Assembly (NCBI GenBank): GCA_011455275.1
Contig: CP015028.1
Span: forward strand, 842,911 to 906,910
Direction of reading: 5' to 3'
DNA from: Pasteurellaceae bacterium Orientalotternb1
GTDB lineage: Bacteria; Pseudomonadota; Gammaproteobacteria; Enterobacterales; Pasteurellaceae
Length of the DNA stretch: 64,000 nucleotides
The notes beneath the pieces are model-generated. The model saw nothing but the letters and a program-made list of their open reading frames with translations, made no database searches and was not told the DNA's origin. Positions 9,670 through 19,228 of this stretch are shown here, in pieces; the first letter of the stretch is position 1, and the number at the start of each line of letters is the position of its first letter. The position numbers and the translations under genes are program-made.

Positions 9670-9811
9670 CACCATAGCCTGTCCCGTTTCCCATCAAAAA
9701 TTGGAATGGGACAAAGAAAACAACCGCTTAATCAGCCGCCAAGCCCAATTAGCCTACCCGATTGAAAACGGTATTCCTGTGTTGCTACCAGAAAGAGCGG
9801 AGAAGTTGTAA
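9650..9811 (+). CDS. ycaR: Trm112/YcaR family small protein
   Basis: A 53-residue protein starting [14 protein letters not shown] and containing [17 protein letters not shown], the hallmark of the YcaR/Trm112-like (UPF0434) family, which usually sits between lpxK and kdsB. The first cysteine of the zinc-type pair is present (ACPVSHQ), with Ser/His replacing the second, as is common in this subfamily. The ATG at 9650 lies inside the end of lpxK in another frame, so translation is probably coupled. kdsB does not follow; a bidirectional terminator and the lol genes do. Confidence 0.9.
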   Translation: MNEKLLNTIACPVSHQKLEWDKENNRLISRQAQLAYPIENGIPVLLPERAEKL

Positions 9812-9827
9812 TTATTTGAATGGTGAA

Positions 9828-9854
9828 AAAATAGGCGGGAATTCCTGCCTATTT
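9828..9854. terminator. Bidirectional terminator between ycaR and lolE
   Basis: Stem of 11 bases (AAATAGGCGGG with near-complement TCCTGCCTATTT) between two convergent genes, with A/T runs on both sides. Confidence 0.7.
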
Positions 9855-9864
9855 GCGTGATGAA

Positions 9865-11115
9865 TCAATGCCCACTTAATACTTTCGCAGGTTCGAGTTT
9901 TGAGGCTCGAATTGCAGGGTAGAGACTGGCGATAAGGCTTAGAATGATGGTGGCGAGTAGTACCCAAACGATGTCGAGCCAATGGATTTCGCTCGGAAGG
10001 AAATCGATAAAATAAACACCATCAGAAAGCAGTTTTATGTCGAAGAAACCTTCAAGAGCCTTGATAATGGCAGTGAGATTTAACGCAAGAACAACGCCTA
10101 GAACAACTCCAAACAACGCCCCTTTCAGACCTGAAATTAACCCATACCACAAGAAAATCTGCTGAATAAAGCGGTTGCTTGCCCCAAGTGTGCGTTGGAT
10201 CGCAATATCACCCTGCTTGTCTTTGACAGCCATCACGAGCGTTGAAATAATGTTGAAACACGCCACGCCAATTACCAACACCATCGCAATATACATTACC
10301 GTGCGGATCAGCTGAATGTCATGATACATATAGCCAAATTTATCGATCCACGTTTTGAAATTCATTTGCTGGGGATAATTAGCCAATTCTGGAAACCGTA
10401 TTTCTCTCGCATTGAAGGGATCTTTTACTTTCATTTCAACACCTGAAATTTGGCGAGACTCTAGATTCAATAGTTCTTGAGCCTTTTTAAGAGGAATAAT
10501 GGCATAACTGTAATCAAGCTGACCATCTAGACGTAAAATCCCTGCCACATTTAAGCTAAACCGTAATGGTTGGGCAAGCTTGCCGTCATGGTTTGATTGT
10601 GGGAGCAATAAGGTGACTTCATCGCCAATTTCGATATTTAAATCTCGAGCAATACCCGCTCCAATAATAAGCCCCCCCTGCTGCTTGAAGGTTTGCCATT
10701 GCTCTTGAGCAATAAATTGATTTAAAGAGCTCGTTTTTTCATGTTTAAGCGGTTCAATTCCTCGAATTTCGGCAATCTTGAGCTTAGAACCATTCTCAAT
10801 CAGACCAGTAAAGCTAATATAAGGCGAGACGGCAAGAATATTCGGGTTGGTTTGAACAAGTTGTTCAAGACGATTTCCCTGTTGGATAAAAGCATTTTGA
10901 TTTTTGTTGTAAGAAAAAATCTCAGCCTGTGGCACCACGGATAATACCCGTTGGTTCAGCTCTCGTTCGAAGCCATTCATGGCACTAAGTCCGATAATGA
11001 GCACAGCTACGCCCAACGCAATTCCGACGCTAGAGAAAAGCGAAATAAGCGACACCAAACGGTTCCTTTGCTTGCCTTTTTGGTAACGATAGCTGATAAA
11101 AAAAGGCGTATTCAT
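9865..11115 (-). CDS. lolE: Lipoprotein-releasing ABC transporter permease LolE/LolC
   Basis: Inner-membrane subunit of the Lol complex, which extracts lipoproteins from the inner membrane and hands them to LolA. The 416-residue protein has one N-terminal membrane helix (about 25-48, VGIALGVAVLIIGLSAMNGF), a large periplasmic domain and three C-terminal helices (about 270-400). It carries the MacB/FtsX-type features SLFSSVGIALGV and LAT(I/L)...YPAIRASKLEPAKVLSGH. It overlaps the lolD stop by one base. It resembles LolE by position after lolD; LolC is not in the window and may be encoded elsewhere. Confidence 0.9.
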   Translation of the reverse strand: MNTPFFISYRYQKGKQRNRLVSLISLFSSVGIALGVAVLIIGLSAMNGFERELNQRVLSVVPQAEIFSYNKNQNAFIQQGNRLEQLVQTNPNILAVSPYISFTGLIENGSKLKIAEIRGIEPLKHEKTSSLNQFIAQEQWQTFKQQGGLIIGAGIARDLNIEIGDEVTLLLPQSNHDGKLAQPLRFSLNVAGILRLDGQLDYSYAIIPLKKAQELLNLESRQISGVEMKVKDPFNAREIRFPELANYPQQMNFKTWIDKFGYMYHDIQLIRTVMYIAMVLVIGVACFNIISTLVMAVKDKQGDIAIQRTLGASNRFIQQIFLWYGLISGLKGALFGVVLGVVLALNLTAIIKALEGFFDIKLLSDGVYFIDFLPSEIHWLDIVWVLLATIILSLIASLYPAIRASKLEPAKVLSGH

Positions 11116-11801
11116 TATTTATCCTCTAGCAAAAAACCGTCTTGCATCACGAGACGGCGGTTGAGTTTGTCTGCTAACCCTAAATCATGCGTAACTAAGA
11201 GAAAGGCAATGCCTTGTTCTTGATTAAGTTGTTTGATTAAATCAAAAATGCTTTCTGTCGTTTTTTGGTCGAGATTACCTGTTGGTTCATCGGCAAGCAC
11301 GAGTGATGGATTGTTCACCAAGGCTCTAGCAATGGCTACACGTTGGCGTTCACCGCCAGATAAAGCGGATGGTCGATGAGTGATTCGATGAGATAAGCCA
11401 ACCGCTTGTAGCATTTTTTCAGCTCGTTCTTTCGCTTCTGAACGACTTTGCTGACCAATTAGCATAGGCATCATCACATTTTCTAGTGCAGAGAAATCCG
11501 CCATTAAATGATGAAATTGATAAACAAAGCCCAAGTGCTGATTGCGTAGCTTCGCAAGGGCGTTACTGCTCAATCGTTGTAGTGATTGCCCTTTAATAAA
11601 CACTTCGCCTAGACTTGGTTGATCGAGTCCTCCTAATGTATGCAGTAGCGTGCTTTTCCCAGAGCCAGAGCTTCCAACAATAGCAACAAGCTCCCCGTTG
11701 TTCATTGAAAACGAAATATTTTTTAATACCTGCGTATTATTTGCACCTTCTTTGTAAAATTTGCTGATATTTTCACAGCGTAAAAGTTCGGTTTGGGTCA
11801 T
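11115..11801 (-). CDS. lolD: Lipoprotein-releasing system ATP-binding protein LolD
   Basis: ABC ATPase of 228 residues that powers LolCDE. It has Walker [11 protein letters not shown]-loop around [16 protein letters not shown] (LolD-type), signature LSGGERQR, Walker [13 protein letters not shown] and H-loop [11 protein letters not shown]. It is cotranscribed with lolE, whose ATG overlaps its stop. The upstream intergenic region contains a 196-base palindromic element rather than lolC. Confidence 0.96.
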   Translation of the reverse strand: MTQTELLRCENISKFYKEGANNTQVLKNISFSMNNGELVAIVGSSGSGKSTLLHTLGGLDQPSLGEVFIKGQSLQRLSSNALAKLRNQHLGFVYQFHHLMADFSALENVMMPMLIGQQSRSEAKERAEKMLQAVGLSHRITHRPSALSGGERQRVAIARALVNNPSLVLADEPTGNLDQKTTESIFDLIKQLNQEQGIAFLLVTHDLGLADKLNRRLVMQDGFLLEDK

Positions 11802-11822
11802 TTTGTGTTCTCTAAAATAATA

Positions 11823-12018
11823 AATTCTGCTCCCGCTTGGGAAGTTGTTGAACGAAGCGAAAGCGAAGGGACTACAAGCGGTCAGTTTTTCAGAAAAATT
11901 TGCAAATCCCTCTACCCAGCCTTCGGCGGTAGTTACTCGCTATGCTCGCCCCTTCGGGGCATTGGCAAAATCAACACTCAAATGCTAACGTCCGTCTGCC
12001 CGCAAGCAGGGCAGAATT
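11823..12018. repeat. MITE-like element with terminal inverted repeats and an internal USS
   Basis: A 196-base segment bounded by AATTCTGCTCCCGCTTGGG on the left and CCCGCAAGCAGGGCAGAATT on the right; the second, reversed, is AATTCTGCCCTGCTTGCGGG. Inside are a full extended USS (11874-11906) and a GCCCCTTCGGGGC hairpin. It encodes no convincing protein. Short solo palindromes built on the same ATTCTGCCC end occur at 19196-19224 and 20758-20778. Confidence 0.55.
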
Positions 12019-12083
12019 GGTTTTAGCAATCTTTTGTGTATTCTCCCGAAATTACCCGTTCGGATCAAATTACTTTCAGATTT

Positions 12084-13480
<1,397 letters not shown>

Positions 13481-13499
13481 TTCTAAACGCTAACCAAGA

Positions 13500-13519
13500 A
13501 GCCTGATGAAAATCAGGCT
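13500..13519 (+). terminator. Hairpin after eno
   Basis: AGCCTGAT/ATCAGGCT stem 20 bases after the eno stop. There is no long T run, so it may act as an mRNA-stabilising stem or a partial terminator. Confidence 0.5.
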
Positions 13520-13526
13520 CATGCCG

Positions 13527-13841
13527 CTATAAACCCAGCTTTGCAGACATTCTGTCAAAGTTGGGTTTATTTTTTGCCGTTTTATCGCTTTCTGTGCCTT
13601 TCACTTTAACACGCACTTCACGTCTTTCATTATGCTTTTTGTTGGCTCTGGCTTTTAAATAGGGGCTGTCGGTAAACCGATATTTTCCGCCCACCAAGCC
13701 TTTTAGGGTAAACCGCTGGACGACCGTTATTGGGCAATAAAGATGGGGGACTTCATCGTGAATAAGTGTAACATCAATTGCTTTGGCGACCTGATGCACA
13801 AGATGGTCTTGGGGGACAAGCTGTTCAAGACTTATCATCAC
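13527..13841 (-). pseudogene. Transposase remnant, IS1182-like, internally deleted
   Basis: The 104-codon minus-strand reading begins with the typical N-terminus of IS1182-family transposases (LVPQDHLVHQVAKAIDVTLI). It then jumps to a central segment (FTDSPYLKARANKKHNERRE, matching the usual FTDSTHLKANANK). The catalytic remainder is missing; a full transposase has about 450-500 residues. The last 78 bases (13531-13608) are repeated almost exactly at 33261-33338. No intact terminal repeats were found. The inverted AAACCCA/TGGGTTT at its 3' end doubles as a hairpin followed by T's on the plus strand, possibly serving as the eno terminator. Confidence 0.72.
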
Positions 13842-13904
13842 AAGTTCATATTGAGGGGCAGTTTTTTAAGCATCGGCATTTTCTGTTCTGTATGCCTATT
13901 AGAT

Positions 13905-13934
13905 CAAACCTCTAGCTCAATATCTAGAGGTTTG
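13905..13934. terminator. Intergenic hairpin downstream of the DUF945 genes
   Basis: Perfect 11-base stem CAAACCTCTAG/CTAGAGGTTTG with an 8-base loop. It lies after the 3' end of the DUF945 gene at 13984, so it may end that reverse-strand operon, although no strong T run follows. Confidence 0.45.
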
Positions 13935-13947
13935 TCTGTGGGCTGAG

Positions 13948-13965
13948 GCGAACAAATGTTCGCCC
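13948..13965. repeat. GGCGAACA palindrome
   Basis: Perfect inverted repeat GGCGAACA-AA-TGTTCGCC, 19 bases before the 3' end of the DUF945 gene. It is related to the imperfect palindrome at 4871-4892; a looser relative lies between the two DUF945 genes near 15480. Confidence 0.6.
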
Positions 13966-13983
13966 TATTATCACTTCGTAGAA

Positions 13984-15411
13984 TTATTGCCCAATTCCAC
14001 CTAATCCTAACATAAGCATAAATAACACACTTTGTAACTGTTCTTCAGGAACTTCGTTACCATTGAGCTTAACTTTACCCTGATCAATTTCAACTTTTGC
14101 CTTGATATTATCAGGATCTACTACTGCTAAGCCGCTGTTCTGTGCATTTGCAATTAATTCATCCGTCGCAGCTTTCGCAGATCGCACAGCATCTTCTTTA
14201 CTAAACGTATTCATCAGATTTAACTGTCTAATCAGTTCTTCAAACGCAGCAATATTAATACTTCCTTCTAGTTTTGACTGAGCAAACACATTTAATACTG
14301 GTTCGAATCCAAGTCCAAACAAGGTATTTGGGTCAAATGGTTTACTATTAAGCACTAACGAAAGCGTATGTTTTCCTTTCTCATTTTCAAATGAAACATT
14401 ATTTAAATGAAATTTAATTTCTTTCGCCGTGAGTGCTTCAATATCTTTCAGTGGATCGACCGATTGTAGCTCTTCTGGGGCATATTGGGTCAGCTTCATT
14501 AAGGATTCAGTTGCTTGGGCATCACTTTTCATAAACATATCTGCCGCAAGCTTTCCTAACTCAACACGGCTTTTATCTTTACCCACTAAGGCTAATTTAG
14601 TTGAAAAATCCGCTACCCCTTCATAAAAATCGTTGGCAACTTTATTCTTTCCTTTAGCAACAAAATCATTAAGCTCGAACGCCTCAAACTCATTATACTC
14701 ATCCGTACCTTTCACCACTAAGGATTTAATTTTAACATCGACATCACCTAGTGCTAAGGAAGGATAATCTCTCGCTTCTTTTGGGAAACTAACATCGTAC
14801 TGTGCTTGATTAAAGGTAACATCAATATTTTCTTCAGGAGCAATAAATTGCAAATGTGGAATAGTAACATTTACTTTGCCTTCCCACGACTTAGCAAGCT
14901 CAAACTCAACATCAATTTCACTCGCCTTAAATGGTGAATTTTCTGGTTTAAATGCTGCGGTTTTGAACTGTCCATCAAATGTTGAGGAATAGCTGAGATT
15001 GGAGTATCCCACTAATATTTCAGGCTGCTCAAACATTTCTTTAAATGCTTCAGGCGATGTGATTTTAGAATCAATACTTGCCATCACAGGGATAACATTA
15101 CCTTTCATTAAACGATTTAATGGCAATGGTCCATGATAGATCTTATCAGTGCCTTTAAATTCGTGGGTTTTGTTATCCATTTCTACTTCAACGCTATAAG
15201 TAACATCAGACGTAAAGAAATTGCGTTCTAAATTCACATTTTTAATTTCAGCTTTGATACCGTGTTGGCTAAGCTGTTTTAAACTCTCATTACCTTGTGC
15301 AACAAGCTCTTGATAGCGTTGCTCAACTTGTTTCCCTGTGTACCAGCTTCCGCCTGTTGCAGTTGCACCGATAATCACTGCCACAGAAAGGGCGATGGTG
15401 GATAGTTTCAT
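13984..15411 (-). CDS. DUF945 (YdgA-like) family protein, paralog 2
   Basis: A 475-residue protein of the YdgA/DUF945 family, whose function is not established; E. coli YdgA is an inner-membrane-anchored periplasmic protein. The N-terminus MKLSTIALSVAVIIGATATGG forms a single membrane helix or signal anchor, followed by the family's conserved SWYTGKQVEQRYQELVAQGN. The rest is a predicted periplasmic beta-rich region with few cysteines. The start is the ATG at 15409-15411, preceded by GGAG; an in-frame start 9 codons upstream lacks a ribosome site. It is clearly a duplicate of the gene at 15513-16946: the same start, HGPLPLNRLxKGNxxPVMAS, EIQLHLK/EIKFHLN and the final VDPDNIKxKxEIDQGKVxxNG are shared. 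Confidence 0.82.
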   Translation of the reverse strand: MKLSTIALSVAVIIGATATGGSWYTGKQVEQRYQELVAQGNESLKQLSQHGIKAEIKNVNLERNFFTSDVTYSVEVEMDNKTHEFKGTDKIYHGPLPLNRLMKGNVIPVMASIDSKITSPEAFKEMFEQPEILVGYSNLSYSSTFDGQFKTAAFKPENSPFKASEIDVEFELAKSWEGKVNVTIPHLQFIAPEENIDVTFNQAQYDVSFPKEARDYPSLALGDVDVKIKSLVVKGTDEYNEFEAFELNDFVAKGKNKVANDFYEGVADFSTKLALVGKDKSRVELGKLAADMFMKSDAQATESLMKLTQYAPEELQSVDPLKDIEALTAKEIKFHLNNVSFENEKGKHTLSLVLNSKPFDPNTLFGLGFEPVLNVFAQSKLEGSINIAAFEELIRQLNLMNTFSKEDAVRSAKAATDELIANAQNSGLAVVDPDNIKAKVEIDQGKVKLNGNEVPEEQLQSVLFMLMLGLGGIGQ

Positions 15412-15512
15412 AGCATATTCTCCGTAATCTTGGGGCACGCCCCGTTAAAGTAAAATATAAAATATGTAAAAGATAATAAGAGCGAGCCGATGGTTCGTCC
15501 TAAATTATGTTC

Positions 15513-16946
15513 TTATTTTCCAAATTCAAAGCCTAAGCCTAAGCTCAATAACGTAATGAAAATTTCCTCTGGTGGAATTTCTTTGCCGTTAAAAATCACT
15601 TTTCCTTGGTCAATTTCAAGTTTGAGCTTGATATTGTCTGGGTCAACCGTAAATAAACGGCTGATTTGAGCTTGTGTAATCAATTCGTTAGTTGCCATTT
15701 TTGCTGCTTGCTCTGCACTTTCTTTGTCAGCCTCATCCTCCATCATCTCAATTTGTTGAAGCAAGGTTTCAAATGCGGCAATATTGATCGCCAAATCTAA
15801 TGTAGATGCTTTAAAGAGCCCTACAATGTCCTCAATGCTTTGTAATTTCTCGAATTCAAACGGGCGAGTATTCACGGCAAGTGAAAGTGAATGTTTACCC
15901 TTTTCATTTTCAAAAGCGACATCTTTCAAGTGAAGCTGTATTTCTTTGGCTGTCAATGCCTCAAGATTTGGCATCATATCATTAGCCTGAATCTGTTCTG
16001 GATCCATTTTGGTAAATTTCATCAAGGAATCTGTCGCTTTAGCATCGCTTTTCATAAACACGTCTGCCGTTATTTTGCCAAGTTCCAGTCGTTTATCCCT
16101 TTGACCACCAAATGCCAATTTCGCCGAGAAATCTCCTTCACTTTCGTAAATCGCATTGGCGACTTTATTATGGGTTTTACCCGTAATATCGCTCACCTCT
16201 AAATATTCGGAAGTACTCTTATAATTCCCCATACCGCGCATAACAAATGACTGCATCTTGACCTTTGCCTGACCTAACGCAAGATTTGGGTACTCCCTCA
16301 CCTCTTTCGGGAAAGTGATAGCATATTGCATTTGATTGAAGCTCATTTCCGTATCACTATCAGTGTCAAGCACACGTAATTTTGGCACTTTCACGGTCGT
16401 GCTACCTGCACCAGTACCTAATTTATCTAATTCGAAATCCACCTCTATTTCACTCACTTCAAGTATCATATCATTGGTTTTGAACGCTGATGTTTTGAAT
16501 GAGCCGTCTAAATCAGAGGAATAGCTAATAGCCGTTTGTGCAACCAACACTTCTGTTTTTTCAAACTTCACATCGCTACTTTCTTGTGCTGTGAGTATGG
16601 TATCCACGCTTGCCATTACGGGCACAAGATTGCCTTTCACTAAACGATTCAGTGGCAACGGCCCATGGTGTACTTTGTCATTGCCTTTAAGCAGGTACGT
16701 GCGGTCGCCGTATGCTTTTATTTCAAAATCATAACTGGCTGTTGAGCTGAAGAAGTTGCGCTCAAATTTGAGATTTTTAATTTCCGCTTGAATACCCGCA
16801 CTTTCAAGCTCTTTGAGATTTTGATTGCCTTGTGCGATAAGTTCTTGGTAACGTTGCTCAATTTGCTTGCCTGTGTACCAACTTCCGCCAGTTGCAACAG
16901 CACCGACAATCACAGCCATAGAAAGGGCGATGGTTGATAATTTCAT
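15513..16946 (-). CDS. DUF945 (YdgA-like) family protein, paralog 1
   Basis: A 477-residue protein and the upstream member of a tandem pair. It starts with a membrane anchor (MKLSTIALSMAVIVGAVATGG) and SWYTGKQIEQRYQELIAQGN, almost identical to its neighbour; the middle has diverged more than the ends. It also contains ADVFMKSDAKATDSLMKFT and FENEKGKHSLSLAVNTRPF, conserved in the paralog. A GGAGAA ribosome site precedes the ATG. A spacer of about 100 bases separates the two genes, probably one transcript. Function unknown; an envelope role is inferred only from the anchor. Confidence 0.82.
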   Translation of the reverse strand: MKLSTIALSMAVIVGAVATGGSWYTGKQIEQRYQELIAQGNQNLKELESAGIQAEIKNLKFERNFFSSTASYDFEIKAYGDRTYLLKGNDKVHHGPLPLNRLVKGNLVPVMASVDTILTAQESSDVKFEKTEVLVAQTAISYSSDLDGSFKTSAFKTNDMILEVSEIEVDFELDKLGTGAGSTTVKVPKLRVLDTDSDTEMSFNQMQYAITFPKEVREYPNLALGQAKVKMQSFVMRGMGNYKSTSEYLEVSDITGKTHNKVANAIYESEGDFSAKLAFGGQRDKRLELGKITADVFMKSDAKATDSLMKFTKMDPEQIQANDMMPNLEALTAKEIQLHLKDVAFENEKGKHSLSLAVNTRPFEFEKLQSIEDIVGLFKASTLDLAINIAAFETLLQQIEMMEDEADKESAEQAAKMATNELITQAQISRLFTVDPDNIKLKLEIDQGKVIFNGKEIPPEEIFITLLSLGLGFEFGK

Positions 16947-17026
16947 AGAATGTTCTCCGTAGTATGAAGTTGCCCCGTCAGGAGTAAATTTGCAAAAAAT
17001 TTGGCTAAAGTGACCGCTTGTATCAC

Positions 17027-19162
17027 CTAAGTCACCGACTTCTCACTAACAAGTGCCCGATCAAGCAGCCACTGGCAAGGGCTAAAACGCTCCCCGTAAA
17101 GTTGAGTATGCTTATGCAACTGCTTAACAATTTCTATTGCACCAATTTTTTCGATATACGCATAAATTCCACCACGGAAATCAGGGAAATCAAATCCGAG
17201 TACCGAAGCGACATTACCTTCGTCCTTGGATTCTATCACATTATCCTGTAAGCACCAGCAGGCTTCGTTAATCATTCGCAGCACGCAGCGACGGGCAATG
17301 TCTTCACCTTCCATTTCGTTTCGCATAATGGTTTCCATTACATGATAAATACTCTTATCTTCTTGAGTACGATGAGTATTTGAATCATACAGATAAAACC
17401 CCCGCTTGTTTTTGCGACCTTTCCGTTCGTTGGCGATCAACAGTTGCACCGCATCAGGCAGTTTAAAACGGCTGCCGAGTTCGTTCACCATGGCGGCATT
17501 AGATTTGACGATCACATCTAAGCCGATATCATCAATCATCGCCAAAGGTCCTGTTTTAAAGCCAAATTCCTGCAATGAACGGTCGATAAACTCAATGCCC
17601 TCGCCTTCCACCAAACATTGAATCGCTTCCAGCAAAAATGGGGTGAGAATACGGTTAATGAAAAAGCCCTCGCAATCCGCTACTAACAGTGGAATTTTGC
17701 CCTGTTGAATGGCGAAGTGAATTGCCGTAGCGATGGTGTTTTCGCTGGTTTTTTCGTGGGGGATAATTTCCACCATTTTACGTTTGGTTACAGGGCTGAA
17801 ATAGTGAAAACCGATCACATTTTCAGGGCGTTTCGCCACTGATGCAATATCACGAATGGCGAAAGTCGAGGTGTTAGTCGCAAAAATCGCATTGTTACCG
17901 TAATAATTTTCGCTCTCTTGCACCATTTGTTGCTTCAATGCGAGATTTTCATAGACTGCTTCGATAATAAAATCGGTGGTTTGTGCCGCAACCAAGCGGT
18001 CGCCGCCCGTGATCAAATTCATTCGTTGGATCATTTCCCCGTGAGACAACGTGCCACGGTTCACTGCCTTATGCATCAAGCCATAACAGGTTTTTAACGC
18101 TTTTTGGATTTCGGACGGGTGAATATCTTTAATCCGAACAGGAAGCTGGGCATTGTTTGCCGTCAAATAGGCTATGCCCGCTCCCATAAAACCACTCCCA
18201 AGTACGCTAACTTGTGTTACATCTCGCCCTTGTGAACGCCCACGATAACTTTCTTTCATCGTCCGTTCAGTCTGTTTCAAGTTGATCAACACTTGGGCTT
18301 GTTCCGTTTGGTTGAGCTCAACAAAAGCTTGCTGCTCAAAGGATAAACCTTCTTTAAAACGTGGTAGTTTGAGTAACTCCAACATTTTCGCCACTGCGGG
18401 ATAATTGCCAAATGCTTTGTTCCATACTCGATTTTCAATGTGATCAAGATAACGTTGGCGAATAAACAAATTGCTTTCAAGGTTTCTGCGGATAGCCGCC
18501 CAACGTGCAAGCGGTCGTTTATGGTCAAACTTTTGCACTTCGTTATTCAGAAGCAACTGGTAAGCCGTTTCAAACAGATTGCTGGCTGGGATCAATTTAT
18601 CCACCAAACCTAATTTCAACGCTTTTTCCGCCCCGATTTTATGCCCAGAAAGCAGCAGCGGAATGGCTTTAGATAAGCCGATTAAACGCGGCAAACGCTG
18701 TGTGCCGCCTGCAAAAGGTAAAATACCCGAGCGGATCTGTGGCATCGCAAATTTGGTATAAACTTCTTCACTCGCAATGCGGTAATCGCACGCCAACGCC
18801 AACTCCAAGCCCATTCCGAAACAGTCGCCATCAATGACCGCCACCACAGGCATTTTGAGCGTATTGATCTCTCGCATCACCGCTTGAGCTTCTTGAGAAA
18901 TAGTTCGCAGCTGGGCATCGGTTTTATCCTGCAAACCGCTTAATCTATAGCCTTTAATAAAGCATTTCGGTTTGTTCGACAGAAAAATCACGCCACGAGC
19001 TTGCTGGTACAAAATCGTGCCCAAAACATCACGCAAGTCGGAGACAAAATTTTCAGGCAACCAGTTTGATGTGCCATTCGGCACATCAATCCGCACAATC
19101 GCAATGTGATTATTGTCAATGTCCACATTGAAGGAGGAAAGTTGAAGTTGTTCGTTATTCAT
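17027..19162 (-). CDS. fadJ: FadJ-like fatty acid oxidation multifunctional subunit
   Basis: A 711-residue protein (E. coli FadJ 714) with an N-terminal enoyl-CoA hydratase domain (about 1-190), a linker and a 3-hydroxyacyl-CoA dehydrogenase part (about 310-700). The NAD motif VLGSGFMGAGIAYLTA and dehydrogenase residues in GFHYFSPV...KMVEIIPH are intact. In the hydratase, the first catalytic Glu is kept (GLELALACDYR), but the second, normally in PExxxGxxPG, is Gln here (MPQIRSGILPFAGGTQRL). It follows fadI on the same strand after a 66-base gap holding a hairpin; the ribosome site is weak. Trifunctional activity should not be assumed. Confidence 0.85.
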   Translation of the reverse strand: MNNEQLQLSSFNVDIDNNHIAIVRIDVPNGTSNWLPENFVSDLRDVLGTILYQQARGVIFLSNKPKCFIKGYRLSGLQDKTDAQLRTISQEAQAVMREINTLKMPVVAVIDGDCFGMGLELALACDYRIASEEVYTKFAMPQIRSGILPFAGGTQRLPRLIGLSKAIPLLLSGHKIGAEKALKLGLVDKLIPASNLFETAYQLLLNNEVQKFDHKRPLARWAAIRRNLESNLFIRQRYLDHIENRVWNKAFGNYPAVAKMLELLKLPRFKEGLSFEQQAFVELNQTEQAQVLINLKQTERTMKESYRGRSQGRDVTQVSVLGSGFMGAGIAYLTANNAQLPVRIKDIHPSEIQKALKTCYGLMHKAVNRGTLSHGEMIQRMNLITGGDRLVAAQTTDFIIEAVYENLALKQQMVQESENYYGNNAIFATNTSTFAIRDIASVAKRPENVIGFHYFSPVTKRKMVEIIPHEKTSENTIATAIHFAIQQGKIPLLVADCEGFFINRILTPFLLEAIQCLVEGEGIEFIDRSLQEFGFKTGPLAMIDDIGLDVIVKSNAAMVNELGSRFKLPDAVQLLIANERKGRKNKRGFYLYDSNTHRTQEDKSIYHVMETIMRNEMEGEDIARRCVLRMINEACWCLQDNVIESKDEGNVASVLGFDFPDFRGGIYAYIEKIGAIEIVKQLHKHTQLYGERFSPCQWLLDRALVSEKSVT

Positions 19163-19195
19163 ATTTTGTTACTTTTAAATTTGAAAATAGCTTAA

Positions 19196-19224
19196 ATTCT
19201 GCCCTGCATCAGCAGGGGCAGAAT
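19196..19224. repeat. Palindrome between fadI and fadJ
   Basis: ATTCTGCCCTGC ATCA GCAGGGGCAGAAT, a stem with one bulged G. It shares the ATTCTGCCC end with the element at 11823-12018. On the fad mRNA it could act as a processing or attenuation stem. Confidence 0.6.
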
Positions 19225-19228
19225 GAGA

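Noticed and set aside
11793-12026. 77-codon open frame in the lolD-eno gap
   Set aside because: It translates palindromic repeats and a USS, has no ribosome site and resembles no protein. The sequence is better explained as a repeat element.
13743-13946. 67-codon plus-strand frame opposite the transposase remnant
   Set aside because: The minus-strand reading has clear IS1182-type similarity; this one has none and runs into hairpins.
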